Positions 1 to 11,507 are shown, counted from the first letter of the stretch. The stretch is 64,000 bases of DNA from Pseudoneurospora amorphoporcata (GCA_033297205.1 MU859087.1:1-64000), one strand, 5' to 3'. The notes: generated from the sequence alone by a model not told the origin. Made by a program: numbers and translations.

Positions 1-988
1 TAAGCGTCTTCGGCACTTCCAGGGTTTGGCTCGCTAGCCGGTAGCGTCGGGAGGAGTTCGGGTAAGCAGTGCTGATGGCCGAGAGTCCGGCCGAGATGAG
101 TTTGAGTCTCGCGGCCTGCGGCCGCCGGGCATTCATAAGGCTGATGCCAGGCGTTGAGGCTCTGCTGAGCCTTGGCAACCCTAACCTAAAACTGTGGGCA
201 AATGTCCGTGTGACATGAAGCGAATATTTAGCTAGTAATTTCGCGATACTTTTGGAACTTGGAAAGGTGCGATGTGTGCTTAGCAGGAAGGTCTAAGAAC
301 CCGGCATCTTGGGGCTTCTGTAGTTAGCTTTTCCTCATAATCAACCACCATCACCTTATTCCCAAAACAACTCTGCTCCAACCAGAGAGTCTTCCAAACT
401 TCTCCTCGTCACAATGCTATTTCTGTCCTTTCAAAGGAGATGCGTTCGTTCAGTCATATAGTGGGTCATGAAAACGAACTGTGCTCTACCATCTATTAAT
501 TCTTCTTTTTTATCTTCCCTTCGGCTCTGTTGCCCTCCTGGTTTCTCTCAGCCTGATGCCCCATAGGAGTGTAAGTGGTTCATGTGGTGTCCAGCTTTCC
601 TTGCATATTGAACATTGACATAATGGAAATATGATACACTCTGTACAGCCTCGTCACTCCAATTTGCAGAGTTGTGGTTAACAGCCTGCTTTAACCGAAC
701 TTGCTAGGTACAAGCATAGTGTTAAAGGTTAATAGGAAGACACTCGATATGAATATGGTATGAAGGCAAGGTTAAGCCCCCAAGATAAGAAAGGTTCAGG
801 CGGATTTCCTACAATATCTTAATAAGAGCAATATTTAACTTGATTGAAAGATAACTGCAAGTGACATGCTAGCTGGCGGTTCTCTCTTCAGTTCCCTGTC
901 TTCGCTTCGAAATAGTAACTCTCACGCCATGACGAAGACGATCGAAACACAAAACCAAGCACGTTTTAGTTCCGCGAATTGACACCCT

Positions 989-1047
989 TACCCGTCGGTG
1001 AGGCTGACAGAATTCCTGTCTGTAACTGTCAACCTCACCAACGGGTA
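989..1047. repeat. 22-bp imperfect inverted repeat (hairpin)
   Basis: The left arm (989-1010, beginning TACCCGTCGGTGAGG) is the reverse complement of the right arm (1026-1047) except for two C/T differences. A 15-nt spacer separates the arms, so the RNA or single strand would form a 22-bp stem with two wobble-compatible positions. It is not followed by a gene within 500 bases, so a terminator is unlikely. A transposon end or MITE remnant is the simplest reading. Confidence 0.55.
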
Positions 1048-1174
1048 TACGCTAATCCGTCCACCAATGTATAGGAGAAAACCACAAAAGCAAAATGAAA
1101 CCTCTGGATCGTTATACACATGGTGTCCTCTATATGTTAATAGCAGCTGAGCCCGGATTGCGTTCGGTTTGGGG

Positions 1175-1330
1175 GTTAGTGCATTTCGCGGGCGGACCGC
1201 ATACAAAACCCCGCACGCACTAACTGGGTGTTAACGCACGGTCCGAAAGTGCACTTTTTGCCCGCAAAATAATTGTTAGTCCTAACTGAACTTCGCGCTT
1301 TTTTTGTTAGTGTACTCTCCTTTCGTACCA
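1175..1330. repeat. Cluster of TTAGTGC/GCACTAA inverted motifs
   Basis: GTTAGTGC (1175-1182) is mirrored by GCACTAAC (1217-1224). Related words follow at about 1230-1252 and 1308, including a GTTAGTCCTAAC palindrome near 1286. GC-rich pieces such as GGCGGACCG (1191-1199) and CGGTCCG (about 1239) are also inverted relative to each other. The pattern suggests a decayed inverted-repeat transposon end. No transposase frame is present. Confidence 0.35.
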
Positions 1331-1624
1331 TAAACACTCCGCACAAACACAAACACGCGATACTATAATAGTAAGTCCAATCCCAGGATCCAGCCTATTA
1401 TTACCTTAGGAAGGGTGAGGCCAGCTTGCCTGGCCTCCCCGAACACTGGTAACGTGTTAATACGGAGTAGCTTCCATCCCTCGAGACACTCGCCTTCGAC
1501 CCAACGCCGAGATACCAGACTGGCAAACATCGTGCAAAATTGCTATAGAAGCGAAAAAGAAGACGAGATCATACAAAAAAAAAGTAAACCAAAGTTAGCA
1601 ACAAAGCTAGAACCTAAAAAGGTA

Positions 1625-1709
1625 TGGACGAGCTGGGAATCGAACCCAGGACCTTTCGCATGCGGTGAAACATGCTAAGCGAACGCTCTACCAACTGAGC
1701 CACACGCCC
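1625..1709 (-). tRNA. tRNA-Ala (anticodon AGC), with intron
   Basis: Read on the minus strand, the sequence folds as a complete cloverleaf: acceptor GGGCGTG/CTCGTCC, D arm GCTC...GAGC, anticodon stem TTCGC/GCGAA, and T arm CTGGG-TTCGATT-CCCAG with the internal B box GGTTCGATTCC. The anticodon loop reads TTAGCA then T, giving AGC (alanine). A 12-nt insertion (1661-1672) sits between positions 37 and 38, the canonical place for a nuclear tRNA intron, leaving a 73-nt mature tRNA. The U6-U67 mismatch also occurs in yeast tRNA-Ala, so it does not suggest a pseudogene. Confidence 0.95.
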
Positions 1710-2318
1710 GTATTATCATGTGTGAATTCTAGCGAACGTGATATTTACAAGTAACGGCGTGTGATATTAAACGTCGGATTGCGATATTCGTCCGGATACA
1801 GGAATGAATCGGTTGATCGGCGCGTTGCGAAGAGACCTGATGTCTAAGATAGAGGCGTCCGTATTCCAGAAAGGAACTAGTTGAATAAGGTGGGAGTAGG
1901 CGTGTGAAGTTTGGTAGCAAAGGTATACCGATGATTCCATCTGATTGGAGACGATACGTGGCTATGATGGAGGGTACTATGTTGGTTTGCGATGTAAAGA
2001 CCAGAGGTAACACCCTCAACGCTCATTCGACTTTTCATTCGCAAAAGGTAGCAAGGTATGATGATGATAGGGATGAAGCAGATAGTCCAGCCAATATTCG
2101 TAAACATGTCCCGGTGTAATGAAACAAACAGATTAACAGAGCCTGGTCCCTGTCCTGACCGACCACATCCTTGGACATGATATAATAACATGCCATTATT
2201 ACCCATGGTGCCTTGTACTTACTAGGGTGTCAGAAGTCGAACGCACGCGTACCTTCGGTAGACGTGCACACTACCCCCGAGGCACCTCTCTCTTTCTTTT
2301 CTAGAATCTGATTTTGGT
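1710..2318. other. Intergenic region
   Basis: This stretch lies between the tRNA and the 3' end of the BAR-protein gene and would contain that gene's 3' UTR. Overlapping short open frames occur on both strands but show no family signature. I see nothing else. Confidence 0.6.
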
Positions 2319-3649
2319 TTAAGCATTCTCGCGGCTCTTGCGGTAGCTCGCCTGTGGCGTCAGCGGCAATAGTTAGCACCCTGAAGGCCAAGGGTTTATT
2401 GCAAAGAGTACGCCGAAGGACGACTTGCCTCCTGTTCGACCTGCAGTCCGTCAATGACGGGCGCAAGCTCGCTCAGAATCTCATGAGCACGCTTGTGATA
2501 TTCCATCTGGGCAGCAATGAGCTCGGCAAGGTTACGTAGAGGCTCAGGGGTATCGAGGACCTAATACATTACTGCCTGTTAGTCATACAAGGAAAATAAA
2601 CTGGATGATGGGGAGCCACTCACGTTCTTCATGACAGCCACAGCTTCCTCGGTCTGAGTGACGAACTCATCCTCGGCCTTCTCAATCTCCTCTTGCGCCT
2701 CAGGGCTGAGCTCATGGTCGTCGTGAGCGGGGGCGGCGGTTCCAGGCAATCTCCAGGTGGTACCCTTGACGCGTGCCTTGACGGCGTCAAGGTTAAGACG
2801 GGCCTTCTCGACGTTCTGGCGGGCGCGAGTAGCGAACTTGAGGTTGGTGTTGAGAGTGGTATTCCATCCAGCGAGGAAGCGGCTCTGGATCTGCGCGTCC
2901 TGGGCAAGACGAGCCTCGCCAACGCTCTCCATGGCTAGAGCATACTTCTCAAGAGCCGTGGCCAAAGGATCCTCTCCGGCACCGGTATGCTGTTGGTGCA
3001 AAAGCTGGCTGCTAGCCAAACTGGCACGAGCAATAGCATGGTTGAAGGTCTTGGGCTGCGGCTTGGCGCTGGGAGGAGCAGTGAGGGCAGCCTGCGCCTC
3101 AGCGGTCGAGGTTGCCGATGACAAAAGCTGAACCTTTTCGCTGACGGTGCGGCCGAGGTCCGAGAAGGTTTCCTTGATATTGGGAGGATAATCGTAGGGC
3201 TCGTGCGAGTATTGGGAGCTGTTAAACGGATAGCCGGATTAGCATCACGGCACAGATAACGACCAGGCGGAATGCATCCGGGAAACAGCTTACGTCACAG
3301 CGAGCATCTTCTGATGGACAGCCTTGATCGCATCGACACGCTTCTCGAGCTCGATATACTCGGCGGGCAATTGAGTCTGTCGCGAGGGCTGTCAGCCATC
3401 GCAAGCCTTAGTGAGTAGCGACTCTTAGTTGCTGCTGACCTTATCCTCGGCCTGACCCAACTGCTCCTTGGTGAACTGAACGGTCCGCGAGGCGATGGGG
3501 GCGATTTGCCCGCCCCAAGAACTGCAATCATCCAAAAGTTAGCATACCCACCTCTTCCGTGGCTCTTCGTACCCAAAGGGCAGAAGGAAGATCATGGCAG
3601 GGCAAGCTATTCACCCAAGGTTCTTCTGAAAGCCCTTGAACATGTCCAT
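2319..3649 (-). CDS. gvp36: BAR-domain protein, Gvp36-like
   Basis: Six exons (3615-3649, 3440-3521, 3294-3376, 2624-3218, 2429-2560, 2319-2351) encode about 319 residues. The protein starts MDMFKGFQKNLG and runs into TVQFTKEQLGQAEDK, then helical segments rich in Ala, Lys and Glu, as expected of a BAR domain that binds and bends membrane. The family (Saccharomyces Gvp36 and filamentous-fungal BAR proteins) acts at Golgi and endosomal vesicles. The start is the first ATG of a conserved N-terminus, and the exon joins keep one frame. The last intron (2352-2428) uses a GC donor (GAG|GCAAGT) and a CACAG acceptor with a GCTAAC branch site. It gives the C-terminus EASYRKSRENA; reading through instead gives EASRPSAYSLQ. 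The family call is firm; the gene symbol is by similarity from memory. Confidence 0.85.
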
Positions 3650-4196
3650 GGTGATGTAGTCTTTGGCGACGACACGAAATTCGATAATCTGCGATCTGTT
3701 GCGATGGTGGGTTGACGAAGTTGACGGGGTGCGTCGGGTATTTTGAATGTTGGCTGCCTCGTGTAATTCAAATGGATGGGAGCTCCTCTTCGGTCAAGTG
3801 TGCTAGAGTCCAGGAGAGACGGGATGCTGATGTACATACGGCGCCTGAAGGTGCCCCACCGATAACCCCACTGGGCCTTGTCATCTTGGAGACCGTGCAC
3901 GTGGAGATACAACACCTTGAAGGCTCGAACGAGTTGATTGGCTGACGATCACATTCGTTTCAAGTACGTTTTCGATCATGATGAAAGGACATCGCCCACT
4001 GTGAGACAGGCGTCCCAGTCAAGAATCAAGATAACAGGTTTCCGTACAGACATGGTGGTCCATCTAGTTCAATATGGCAACAAACCTCAAAGTCCCCTAA
4101 GACAAGCTTGACTGAGTGGGCCTCTCATCGCCAAGTCTTTATCGTGTACCCAAATCCACATCCATACACTTATCTCAAAAGGCCCGAAGCTGTTCC
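3650..4196. other. Intergenic: promoter of BAR gene, 3' end of NAGS gene
   Basis: Upstream of the minus-strand BAR gene and downstream of the minus-strand N-acetylglutamate synthase gene. I see no coding sequence and no recognised motif. Confidence 0.6.
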
Positions 4197-6410
4197 TCAG
4201 TCCGCAGGCTTCGCGGTATCTTGCCAAGAAGGCAGAATATTCCTGCACACGTCTTCATAATCTCTCATCATCTGGTCGTTCAAAACCGCCTCCGGAGTCG
4301 TCCAGAACATGGACCAGTTGCTCTCTGGCAACTTAAGCACACCTCGAGACCGTTCAAAGTACCACTTATTGACCGGGTTGTCCTTCCTGCTCCTCCAGCA
4401 GACACCTTCCGGGAAAGCATCGCGAACCATGGCGTTGAACACAATGTCTGCCACGCCACCGGCTCCTTGGCTCTTTCGCAGCACAGCAAATTTGTCCAGA
4501 TACGGCACTAGTCGGCCCTCTCGGTAGGCCGTCTCTTCGTCAAGACCAAACGGTGTCTCCCATGTGAGGATCGCACCTCCTTCGTACTCACCGGCAATAA
4601 TAATGCCTGCGAGACTGTTCTTGACTCTGTTGAGGTAATGTTCAACGTCGAGTTTTCTTCCAAAGGAGTCGTTGATCAGGTGTACCAGCCTAGGCAGATC
4701 GATACATGTATCTGTTAACCTGAGTCTAGGAACACCAGGTTGTGGTGGCTTCCAAGGGCTTGCCCGCGGATCAGGGAAGATGGTTACTGGCAGTCCTCTC
4801 TTGGCTAGGGTAGTTGTGGGCATCCGCGAGAGAGCGATCTCCTCATCTGGGTGCGTGGGTTTGATTCGGCCGATAGGGAGCGATGATGAGTAGATGGGAC
4901 GGTCGGTAAGTAGGTTGTGTATCAAAGGATTGCGCCAGGTTCTAGTCTTTACTTCACCCGCGAACCCATCGGGCTTGGCTTGAGTATCATCACGCTTCAA
5001 TACATTCATATTTGCAGCCTCCGCAGGGCTGGTCATCACCACGGATGCGTTTGATGGAAGTATGGCCAATGTGGATTTGGCGAGCCGTAGGTTTTCCAGA
5101 TGTACCGTAGCCCTGGCACAGAGACCGGCGTCTTTCGTACCTGCGAAAGTAGGTTGAGTCTTTTCATAGAGGGCATCTCGGATGGTTTTGAACTCGTCTT
5201 CCAAATTAATAAAGACTTGAGTGCCGTGTCCTTGTCTGTGGGATGGGATGCCACCGAGGGGATCGATAACGATGACCCGATCAACCAATGCCCTTCGGAA
5301 AGGCTGACCGTCGTTGACCTTCTCCGCCAGCTCCCGGTAGTCCGAATATTGTCGACCAAACTGCAATCCCGCAAAGAAGGTTGTCAAGGCAATGACCACG
5401 TCATTGGCATCAGCCTTAGAGTATTGGAGGGTCGCGTCGGAGTATGCTCGTGGTGGGACGACCAGTATGTGGCCACTGGCAAGTGGTGTAGTAAACGCCT
5501 TTCCGAACCCCACGTAAAGAGGGTTGGAGGGCACAGAGGATGGAATCTGGGGATTTTCGGTTGAGCTCCATATCCCCGAGTCAACCACTTCGGCGGCCGG
5601 GAACCCAAACTGACCAATCGCTCTCAGGAGCCTGTCGGTCTGTTTTGTGACAGTTTCTTGCCAGTCAGAACCTTGGTTGGGCTTGATATCGTCGCAGTCA
5701 AGGACAATCACACTGAGAAGACCAAGATCTCTCAGTCTGGTGAGCGTCTTAGCAACACCATCAAGGAGGACGTCATCCCACACCTGTGGTGCCCTCAACT
5801 TCACAACAGCCACATGTGGTGCTTCGTTTGTCTTGACCGGAGTTTCCTTTTCGGGTCCCTGAACAAAAGCAGGCCTACCGGCCACAGAGGCTGGGACACC
5901 CAAGATACCAATGGCGAATGGTTTCTTCTGCCCAGCGCTGTGTGGGGCTGCGGGAAAACCGAAAGTCTGGAGATAACCTCGAGCATCACGCTTTGTGGCC
6001 GACGACTCAAGAACTGAAATAAGGAACTCCTGCACAGAGAGTCAGTCATGAAGATTGAGAACAAGTGAAAGAGTGGCCCGATAGCTGACGGGAGGTGATC
6101 ATACTCTGTCACTGTCCCTCTTTTGTCTCGCTTCAGCAGACGAGGGGTACGAGCTTCTGGGTGCAGAAGGCCCCAATCTGGAGCTCACTTGGCGCTTGTC
6201 CTCCGCTTCGGCTTCTTGACGTTTCGACTGGGATGCTGTTGTTGCGAAAAAACGGATCAGCGACTCATGCGTTCTCGCAGAGCAAACCTAGAGTAAGAGT
6301 GTGAGCACGCCAGAAGGATCAGAAAATAGGGGCGAAAGGGAGCCTACCTGCTTTATAGATGTAGTGCTGGTCCATGCATTGCACGAGCTGCGGCAGGTTC
6401 GCACAAACAT
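4197..6410 (-). CDS. arg-14: Amino-acid N-acetyltransferase (N-acetylglutamate synthase), mitochondrial
   Basis: Three exons (6348-6410, 6105-6287, 4197-6029) encode 692 residues, the usual length for fungal NAGS. It makes N-acetylglutamate from acetyl-CoA and glutamate, the first step of arginine synthesis in the mitochondrion. The first exon starts MFVRTCRSSC and is rich in Arg and Ser with no acidic residue, fitting a mitochondrial presequence. Exon 3 opens EFLISVLESSATKRDARGYL, a typical start of the folded enzyme. The middle is a degenerate amino-acid-kinase fold, and the last ~180 residues are the GNAT domain (LAGIIIAGEYEGGAILTWE, KSQGAGGVADIVFNAMVRD, NKWYFERSRG). The small exons were missed by a single-frame view and rest on splice sites and phase: exon 1 is exactly 21 codons, exon 2 exactly 61. 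In Neurospora the gene is arg-14; the symbol is by homology. Confidence 0.92.
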
Positions 6411-6873
6411 GGCTCCTCACGAATTTGTTGTTTGCGTGATGACAGGTAAGAGCTGGCTGACAGTGACGAAATCCCGTAATGAACTTGACACAAACCGATA
6501 CCTCTTACAGGCTCGCCCGACCTAAGAAACCAGTGCGAGCCTGAGAATCAACGACAAACTCATTCCTGGCTGTGTGTTGTTATCGTAGAAAATCAATCGG
6601 GAACAGACAGCACTGCAGTTGTTGCTCCAAAATGTTAGACTTTAGATGCTGCTGTGTCACTGTGTGACAAGCAGAAAACTCCACAAAAGGTCGAGCGGGG
6701 ACAGCTTCCAGATTCCTTCGTTACTACTCCGCACCGGAGGGGAACAATCAGATCATCTGATAACAAGATTACCGTTCCTTGCCTCCGTATGTCACCTCGG
6801 CCGCCCGATTCTCGACATCCTTTACTCTTTCATAAGCTATGGTAACATGTCTGGATCACAAACTTCTAGACAT
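6411..6873. other. Intergenic: upstream of NAGS gene
   Basis: Holds the 5' region of the N-acetylglutamate synthase gene and the 3' end of the next minus-strand gene. I found no consensus amino-acid starvation element (TGACTCA) close to the start, and nothing else of note. Confidence 0.5.
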
Positions 6874-7853
6874 TTACTCGTTTTCATATGGCAAGCCGTT
6901 CTCCATCCTGACTGCACCATAGATACCAGCAATGTCACCCTTCTCCCCAACATGCGCCCTTAGCTCAGCAAGGTGAGCGTCGCCTGTTTCCACATTGCGC
7001 AACTTCACGCCTGCCTCCTTTGCAAGCCTCATCGCATGGCCTGCGTCCTTTCTCGCAAGATCAACGGTAAAGAGAGGGTAATCCCGTTTGTAATAATCTC
7101 CCGTGAGCATCCTAGTGGAATAGGCCGCATAGGGACCCGGAAACATACCCTCGATCCACTCATGCAAGTAGTGCGTGCCCAACCCGGACTTCTCAGCTAG
7201 GACGTGGCCCTCGGCGATTTGCTCAACCATATTGAGAATGAAGGTGTTCCCGATCAGCTTGAGCGTCAATGCCTTTCGGTAAGGTTCATCGCTCATGTTG
7301 ATCTCGGTCTTGGATGTGACGCCCTTAAAATACGGCCTGGCCCTGTCTACCGAAGCCTTGGGTCCCGCCAGGACACCAACGAGCTGACCAGCATCCGCCA
7401 TGGCTGGAGCGCCGAAGACAGGAGCTGCAACAAATTGAGCTCCCGCATCCTCAACTTGCTGAGCAATCTTCTCGGTCGTATCTGGATGGATGGTCGAGCA
7501 CTCGACAATGAGTTTGCCCTTGACGTCATTCTTCAGAATCTCATCGATGGATGCTTCCACCACCGCGTCGTTGGAGAGGATGTTGAAGATGATGTCCGCC
7601 TTGCTCACGCCCTCGGCAACGGACTCAACGATTTCCGTCTTTCCGGGGGGAAGCTTCTCGCTGAGTTCGATACATCTTTGCTTGGTACGGTTATAGATCA
7701 GAAGCGGCTGGTCGAGGTTCGCCTTTTCCACGATGTTTGCCGACATTCCCTATACAGGTATCAGATATGCTCCTGTTGCAAAGTTGAAGCTGTCGAAGTG
7801 GTCCTCACCCGTCCCATGTTTCCTAACCCAATCCAAAAGAGTCTCGGAGCCAT
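6874..7853 (-). CDS. 3-hydroxyisobutyrate dehydrogenase-like NAD(P)-binding oxidoreductase
   Basis: Two exons (7809-7853, 6874-7749) encode 306 residues, normal for the beta-hydroxyacid dehydrogenase family (6-phosphogluconate dehydrogenase superfamily). Exon 1 supplies the nucleotide-binding strand MAPRLFWIGLGNMGR with GxGxxG at residues 9-14. It splices onto GMSANIVEKANLDQP, so the Rossmann glycine motif is lost if translation starts at the internal ATG of exon 2. A Pro-Val substrate-loop segment (AAPVFGAPAMADAGQLVGV) replaces the usual DAPVSGG, and LKLIGNTFILN carries the likely catalytic lysine at residue 179. Substrate is uncertain: family members use 3-hydroxyisobutyrate, glyoxylate, succinic semialdehyde or tartronate semialdehyde. 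No targeting sequence precedes the Rossmann fold, suggesting a cytosolic enzyme. Confidence 0.9.
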
Positions 7854-8708
7854 TTTTGCTGTCGTTGCTGATGCCTACTCCTGTAAAGAGTTTCTGCTTG
7901 TTCAGGTAGGGTTGTAACTTTAGGCAACTTCAGCGTCTTACACACTGAAGAGGTTGTTCGAACAGAGAAATAATTGCAATGTCAAGGCAAGTTGGTATTT
8001 CTCCAAGTTGTACTTGGATGACATATGGGTTACAAAATTGATTTATACCAGCCCAATTGCATCAGTTAATCCGAGATCCGGCGTCTTCTAGCCGTTGTTG
8101 CTATAAGAGCCGAATGAGACGGGAATGAGGGGTCCCGGCCGGTGATGTTCATGGAGCTGCGCCATTCCGGGATCTACGCGGAAGTAGACTAAACTGACAC
8201 CACGGGTTTTGACGACCACTCTCCAAATTACGTAGCTGTAATATTTCTGCACAATATTATTACCGGGACGATCGACGAAAACCGATAACAGAACAAGCGA
8301 CCTAACGATCTGTTAAAGGTACCGAAGCTGAGGTTGAGTCGGTACGGCCATTCAGTGATCGGGCAGGCCTGTGAATGGTAGGTAAGCACCTGCCTTAGTC
8401 AGCAGCTCAATAGCGCGTACATGTTGCTACAGCGCAATCGGAAAGTGCAACTGCCCCTATAGAATAGGTGCCTACCGTAGGGTACAAGTACCTCTAGGGA
8501 TGTAGGTATGCCCTGTAGCTGCGTGCCGCTGCATCGCCTGGTCTTGTGAATCCGCGAACGACATCATCCGCGATCCAACCAAGTACCCCAACAAGAACGA
8601 CAACAACAACAGCGAAACATCACGAATCCACTCGATTTTCTTGCGTCCATATCGACATTCACTTTGCCTGGACTGTATAAAAACAACAGATAACCAAATA
8701 CTGGGAAA
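7854..8708. other. Divergent promoter region
   Basis: This stretch separates the minus-strand dehydrogenase from the plus-strand V-ATPase subunit gene, so it should hold both promoters. About 8380-8520 it contains several GTAGGTA/TACCTAC-type words (for example TAGGTGCCTACC near 8465), a motif class common in intergenic DNA of this window. I see no TATA box I would defend. Confidence 0.5.
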
Positions 8709-9127
8709 ATGGCGAACGGGTTAGTGCTCCCTAGTCCTTCCCTTTCCGTCGCCGAACCGGCTCTGAACTGACAACCTACTTCCGGCGCGCAGATGGAGTA
8801 TTATCATCGGCCTGGTGGTAGTCGCCGGCATGTGCGTGGCTGCCTGGATCTTTTCGCCCAAGGGCGAGAACCAAGTGTACGTACTTCTCTTTCTTCATTT
8901 GCCTGCCTATGTCTTGTGCGTTGTGTTGCCGAGCAGCAATGGCCGGCGCCGTCTCCCAAGAACACCAACCTAACATGTTACTCGAATTGCGCAGACTATG
9001 GCGATCGTCCCTCATCCTCGCCTTCATCAGCTGTTATCTCATGTGGGCTATCACCTTCCTTGCCCAATTACATCCCCTCATCGAACCGAGACGCTCCGAT
9101 TTGCGCAAAGAATACATTCACCACTGA
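8709..9127 (+). CDS. vma9: V-type proton ATPase subunit e
   Basis: Three exons (8709-8719, 8793-8876, 8995-9127) encode 75 residues, matching the ~70-80 residues of subunit e. The product is a small hydrophobic protein of the membrane V0 sector, needed to assemble the vacuolar proton pump. The sequence begins MANGWSIIIGLVVVAGMCVA (first membrane helix), then WIFSPKGENQV, then LWRSSLILAFISCYLMWAIT (second helix), and ends LIEPRRSDLRKEYIHH. The 11-nt first exon is joined through GG|GTTAGT with the acceptor at 8790-8792, splitting a glycine codon. It is too short and too interrupted to appear as one open frame. The fit to the family in length and topology makes the call secure. Confidence 0.93.
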
Positions 9128-9702
9128 AGCGAGAGATGACGGCGGCAACGACAATGACGAACACGACCAGAAAGAAATTTTGACGAGAGCCGAACCGAGA
9201 CGAGAAAGACACTCAGGTCTGGCACGCGCTGGGCAATGATGACCGGAGGAAGGGAAGAGAAGGATGGGGGTGGCAGTCCGGTAGACGAAACCTGGACTGT
9301 GTGTGGCACTGCTAAGGTTGTATGAATACCCCAACCAACACCTATACACATAACGGAGAAGGCAGGCATGGCGTTACTGGGCGAAATATGCAACTTTCAA
9401 AACCTTGGTGCATTGTCAGAAACATGGGAAGAGATGGCCCTGATGAGCGAGCCTTCAAGACGGCAGGCGTTGTGTGGTCCGTCACTATTGACAACGAGGA
9501 GATAGGGAAGGATTTCATTCCATACGATTTCTTGTGCGTATGCTATCATATTACGGATTATGACACACAATTGCTCTCCTCTCAAACCAGATGACGTTGT
9601 TCTTCAACACAGAAGGTAAATGTTCTTCATACACACTTCCCTAAGGCACAAGGCAGCAGAGGTGGCTTTAAAGAGTCACTTCACTGGTCACCCCCCTCAA
9701 TA
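9128..9702. other. Convergent intergenic region
   Basis: Lies between the 3' ends of the V-ATPase subunit e gene and the Arv1 gene. I see no coding frame with family character and no other element. Confidence 0.6.
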
Positions 9703-10866
9703 TCAACCAACAGCCAACCTCCCAAGCCAATCCTTCGCATACATCAACAAGGACCCCAACACCCTCCTCTCCTCCGCTACACTATGCTCACCAACCGAGT
9801 CCACCCCATCCAGTCCAGCCGCCCACAAGACCGCCCTTCCCATAGCCCACCGGCTCAGCGCGCCCGCCGTCGCCAGCAGCGTTGCCACGCCGTAATTGCA
9901 GTCCAGCAGGATCTTGAGCGCCTCGACGTTGTTGGCCACCACGGCCCAGCCCAACGAGCGCGCCGCCGCGGGAACGTCGTATTCCCATATTACCATCAGG
10001 ATGGGGAACAGCTTGGTAGAAGACGAGACGAGAAGGGCGGTCGAGACCGAGTTGGGTCGGCTGAACTGCGGGAGAATGCCGAGGAGGTGGAGGGGGGAGT
10101 ACCGACTGGAGGTGAGGAAACGGATGGAACCGTGGAAGGCTAGGGTGGAGATGGTGCAGAGAAGGACTTTATGTGCCCAATTAGCAAGCTGGAAAAATGA
10201 GAAGTTCAAGATATAGGGCAAGACGTACGGAAAAACATGTACTGTAGCACAATCGGTTGTTGCGCGAGACGACCAAAGTTGCTGACGCTGGCGCTGTTCA
10301 TGCTGGACGACGCTGTGCCATCTACACTGTTGGCGGCCGGAACTGATTGCTTTTCGATGCGTGCCCACGTAAGATAGACATCAAAGAGAAGAAGAAGGAC
10401 TCCAAGTCGGATGATGGATGGCTTTTCGATTTAGTTCACTAAGTGCCGGACAAACCAGTGGAATGGGAATGGGGTATCGGAAACACGTACTGCGAATTCA
10501 TCCTCGTCTTTCATCAAGGTGTTGTGAAGTAAGTGTCTGTAGACCTATATCGTTCATAATCTTCAGCTCTCTTGTCTTATCACCTTCATGTCACCTTCTC
10601 CTCGATTCGGGTACTTGAGTTTATGCTCACCAGAGCATATCATAATGCACCACATCCATGGGGTAGTTGTGCTCATCACATACCTGCGGCTTGATCAAGA
10701 CCAGATCGATGAAGAGAACGACAAAGTCATGCTCGACATATTTATCACAGAAACGGCCGCAGTTCTTGCACACCGTCAACCGGATGTTGTGTCCGGTCGA
10801 CTTGTCACCGGCGCCCTCCCTCCATAACGTCTTCACAGGGTGTCTGCATTCGATGCAAATCGGCAT
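9703..10866 (-). CDS. arv1: Arv1-like lipid-homeostasis protein
   Basis: Four exons (10684-10866, 10491-10544, 10229-10421, 9703-10166) give 297 residues. The N-terminus MPICIECRHPVKTLW carries the Arv1 homology domain: C4 and C7 pair with C33 and C36 as a zinc ribbon, followed by DKYVEHDFVVLFIDLVLIK. The second exon supplies VYRHLLHNTLMKDEDEF, the most conserved continuation in the family. The third adds PSIIRLGVLLLLFDVYLTWA and the rest holds further membrane helices. Arv1 sits in the ER and Golgi membrane and is linked to sterol movement and GPI-anchor synthesis. The intron 1 donor lies inside an apparently open frame (CAG|GTATGT); without splicing the conserved segment would be lost. The acceptor of exon 4 (AAAG|TCC, after a GCTAAT branch) was chosen because the nearer CAG gives a stop. 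Confidence 0.88.
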
Positions 10867-11507
10867 TCGGACAGTGATATTGAGGTGAGGCGAGGAATTG
10901 ATTGAAAATGCGTCGAAGGCTTGTTATGTTGTGATAACCCTCCACGTGTTATCGGATGGTGTTCCTCAAGGTTCTCTTCGTGGATGATGTTGAATTCTTG
11001 GCGTTTGCCGTGGTTGAGATTCATTGTCGGTCCATGTCTGGTTAAGCGCAGGGGTTAGGGTTTGATGTGTGTATTTTGCACAGTGTAGATGTTTCTTTTC
11101 CCGTCACGGCCATTCAGGGGCTCGAGTTGACGTCGAGTGTCACCAATGTCATTCCTATGGACAAACCTTAAATCGGTGCCCAAACATATCTAAATCGTGG
11201 TTCAGTGTATTCAAAAACGAATAATCGGACAATAGCGGACGAGAAATCCAGTTCTTGGAAATTCCATGGCCTAATGATTGCCTCAAATGTCCCCGCTTTC
11301 GCTCTAGTCCTCGATACGTACAAAACCGCCAAAAGGATAATTAATGTAAAATTGGCCAACTTCACCGGCCCCCTATGATGCAGGACGATGACGCCATTGT
11401 ACGTTGCTTTACTAATATGCTTATCGTGGGTATACCCCGTCATGAATCCAAAGCTGTAGATCAACCGACGTCCTATGCAAACGAGCGATCTTGCTCCCCG
11501 GCTACAA
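10867..11507. other. Intergenic: promoter of arv1, 3' end of LysM gene
   Basis: Both neighbours are on the minus strand. I see no gene here. A single TTAGGG near 11055 is too short to be a telomere relic. Confidence 0.6.

Larger units (their letters stand above)
1..1624. other. Intergenic region with degenerate inverted repeats
   Basis: I see no coding region here; the open frames are short and unlike any protein family. The stretch holds two blocks of inverted repeats, listed separately (989-1047 and about 1175-1330), which could be remnants of small DNA transposons beside a tRNA gene. The first kilobase is mixed-composition sequence in which I see nothing else. Confidence 0.6.
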
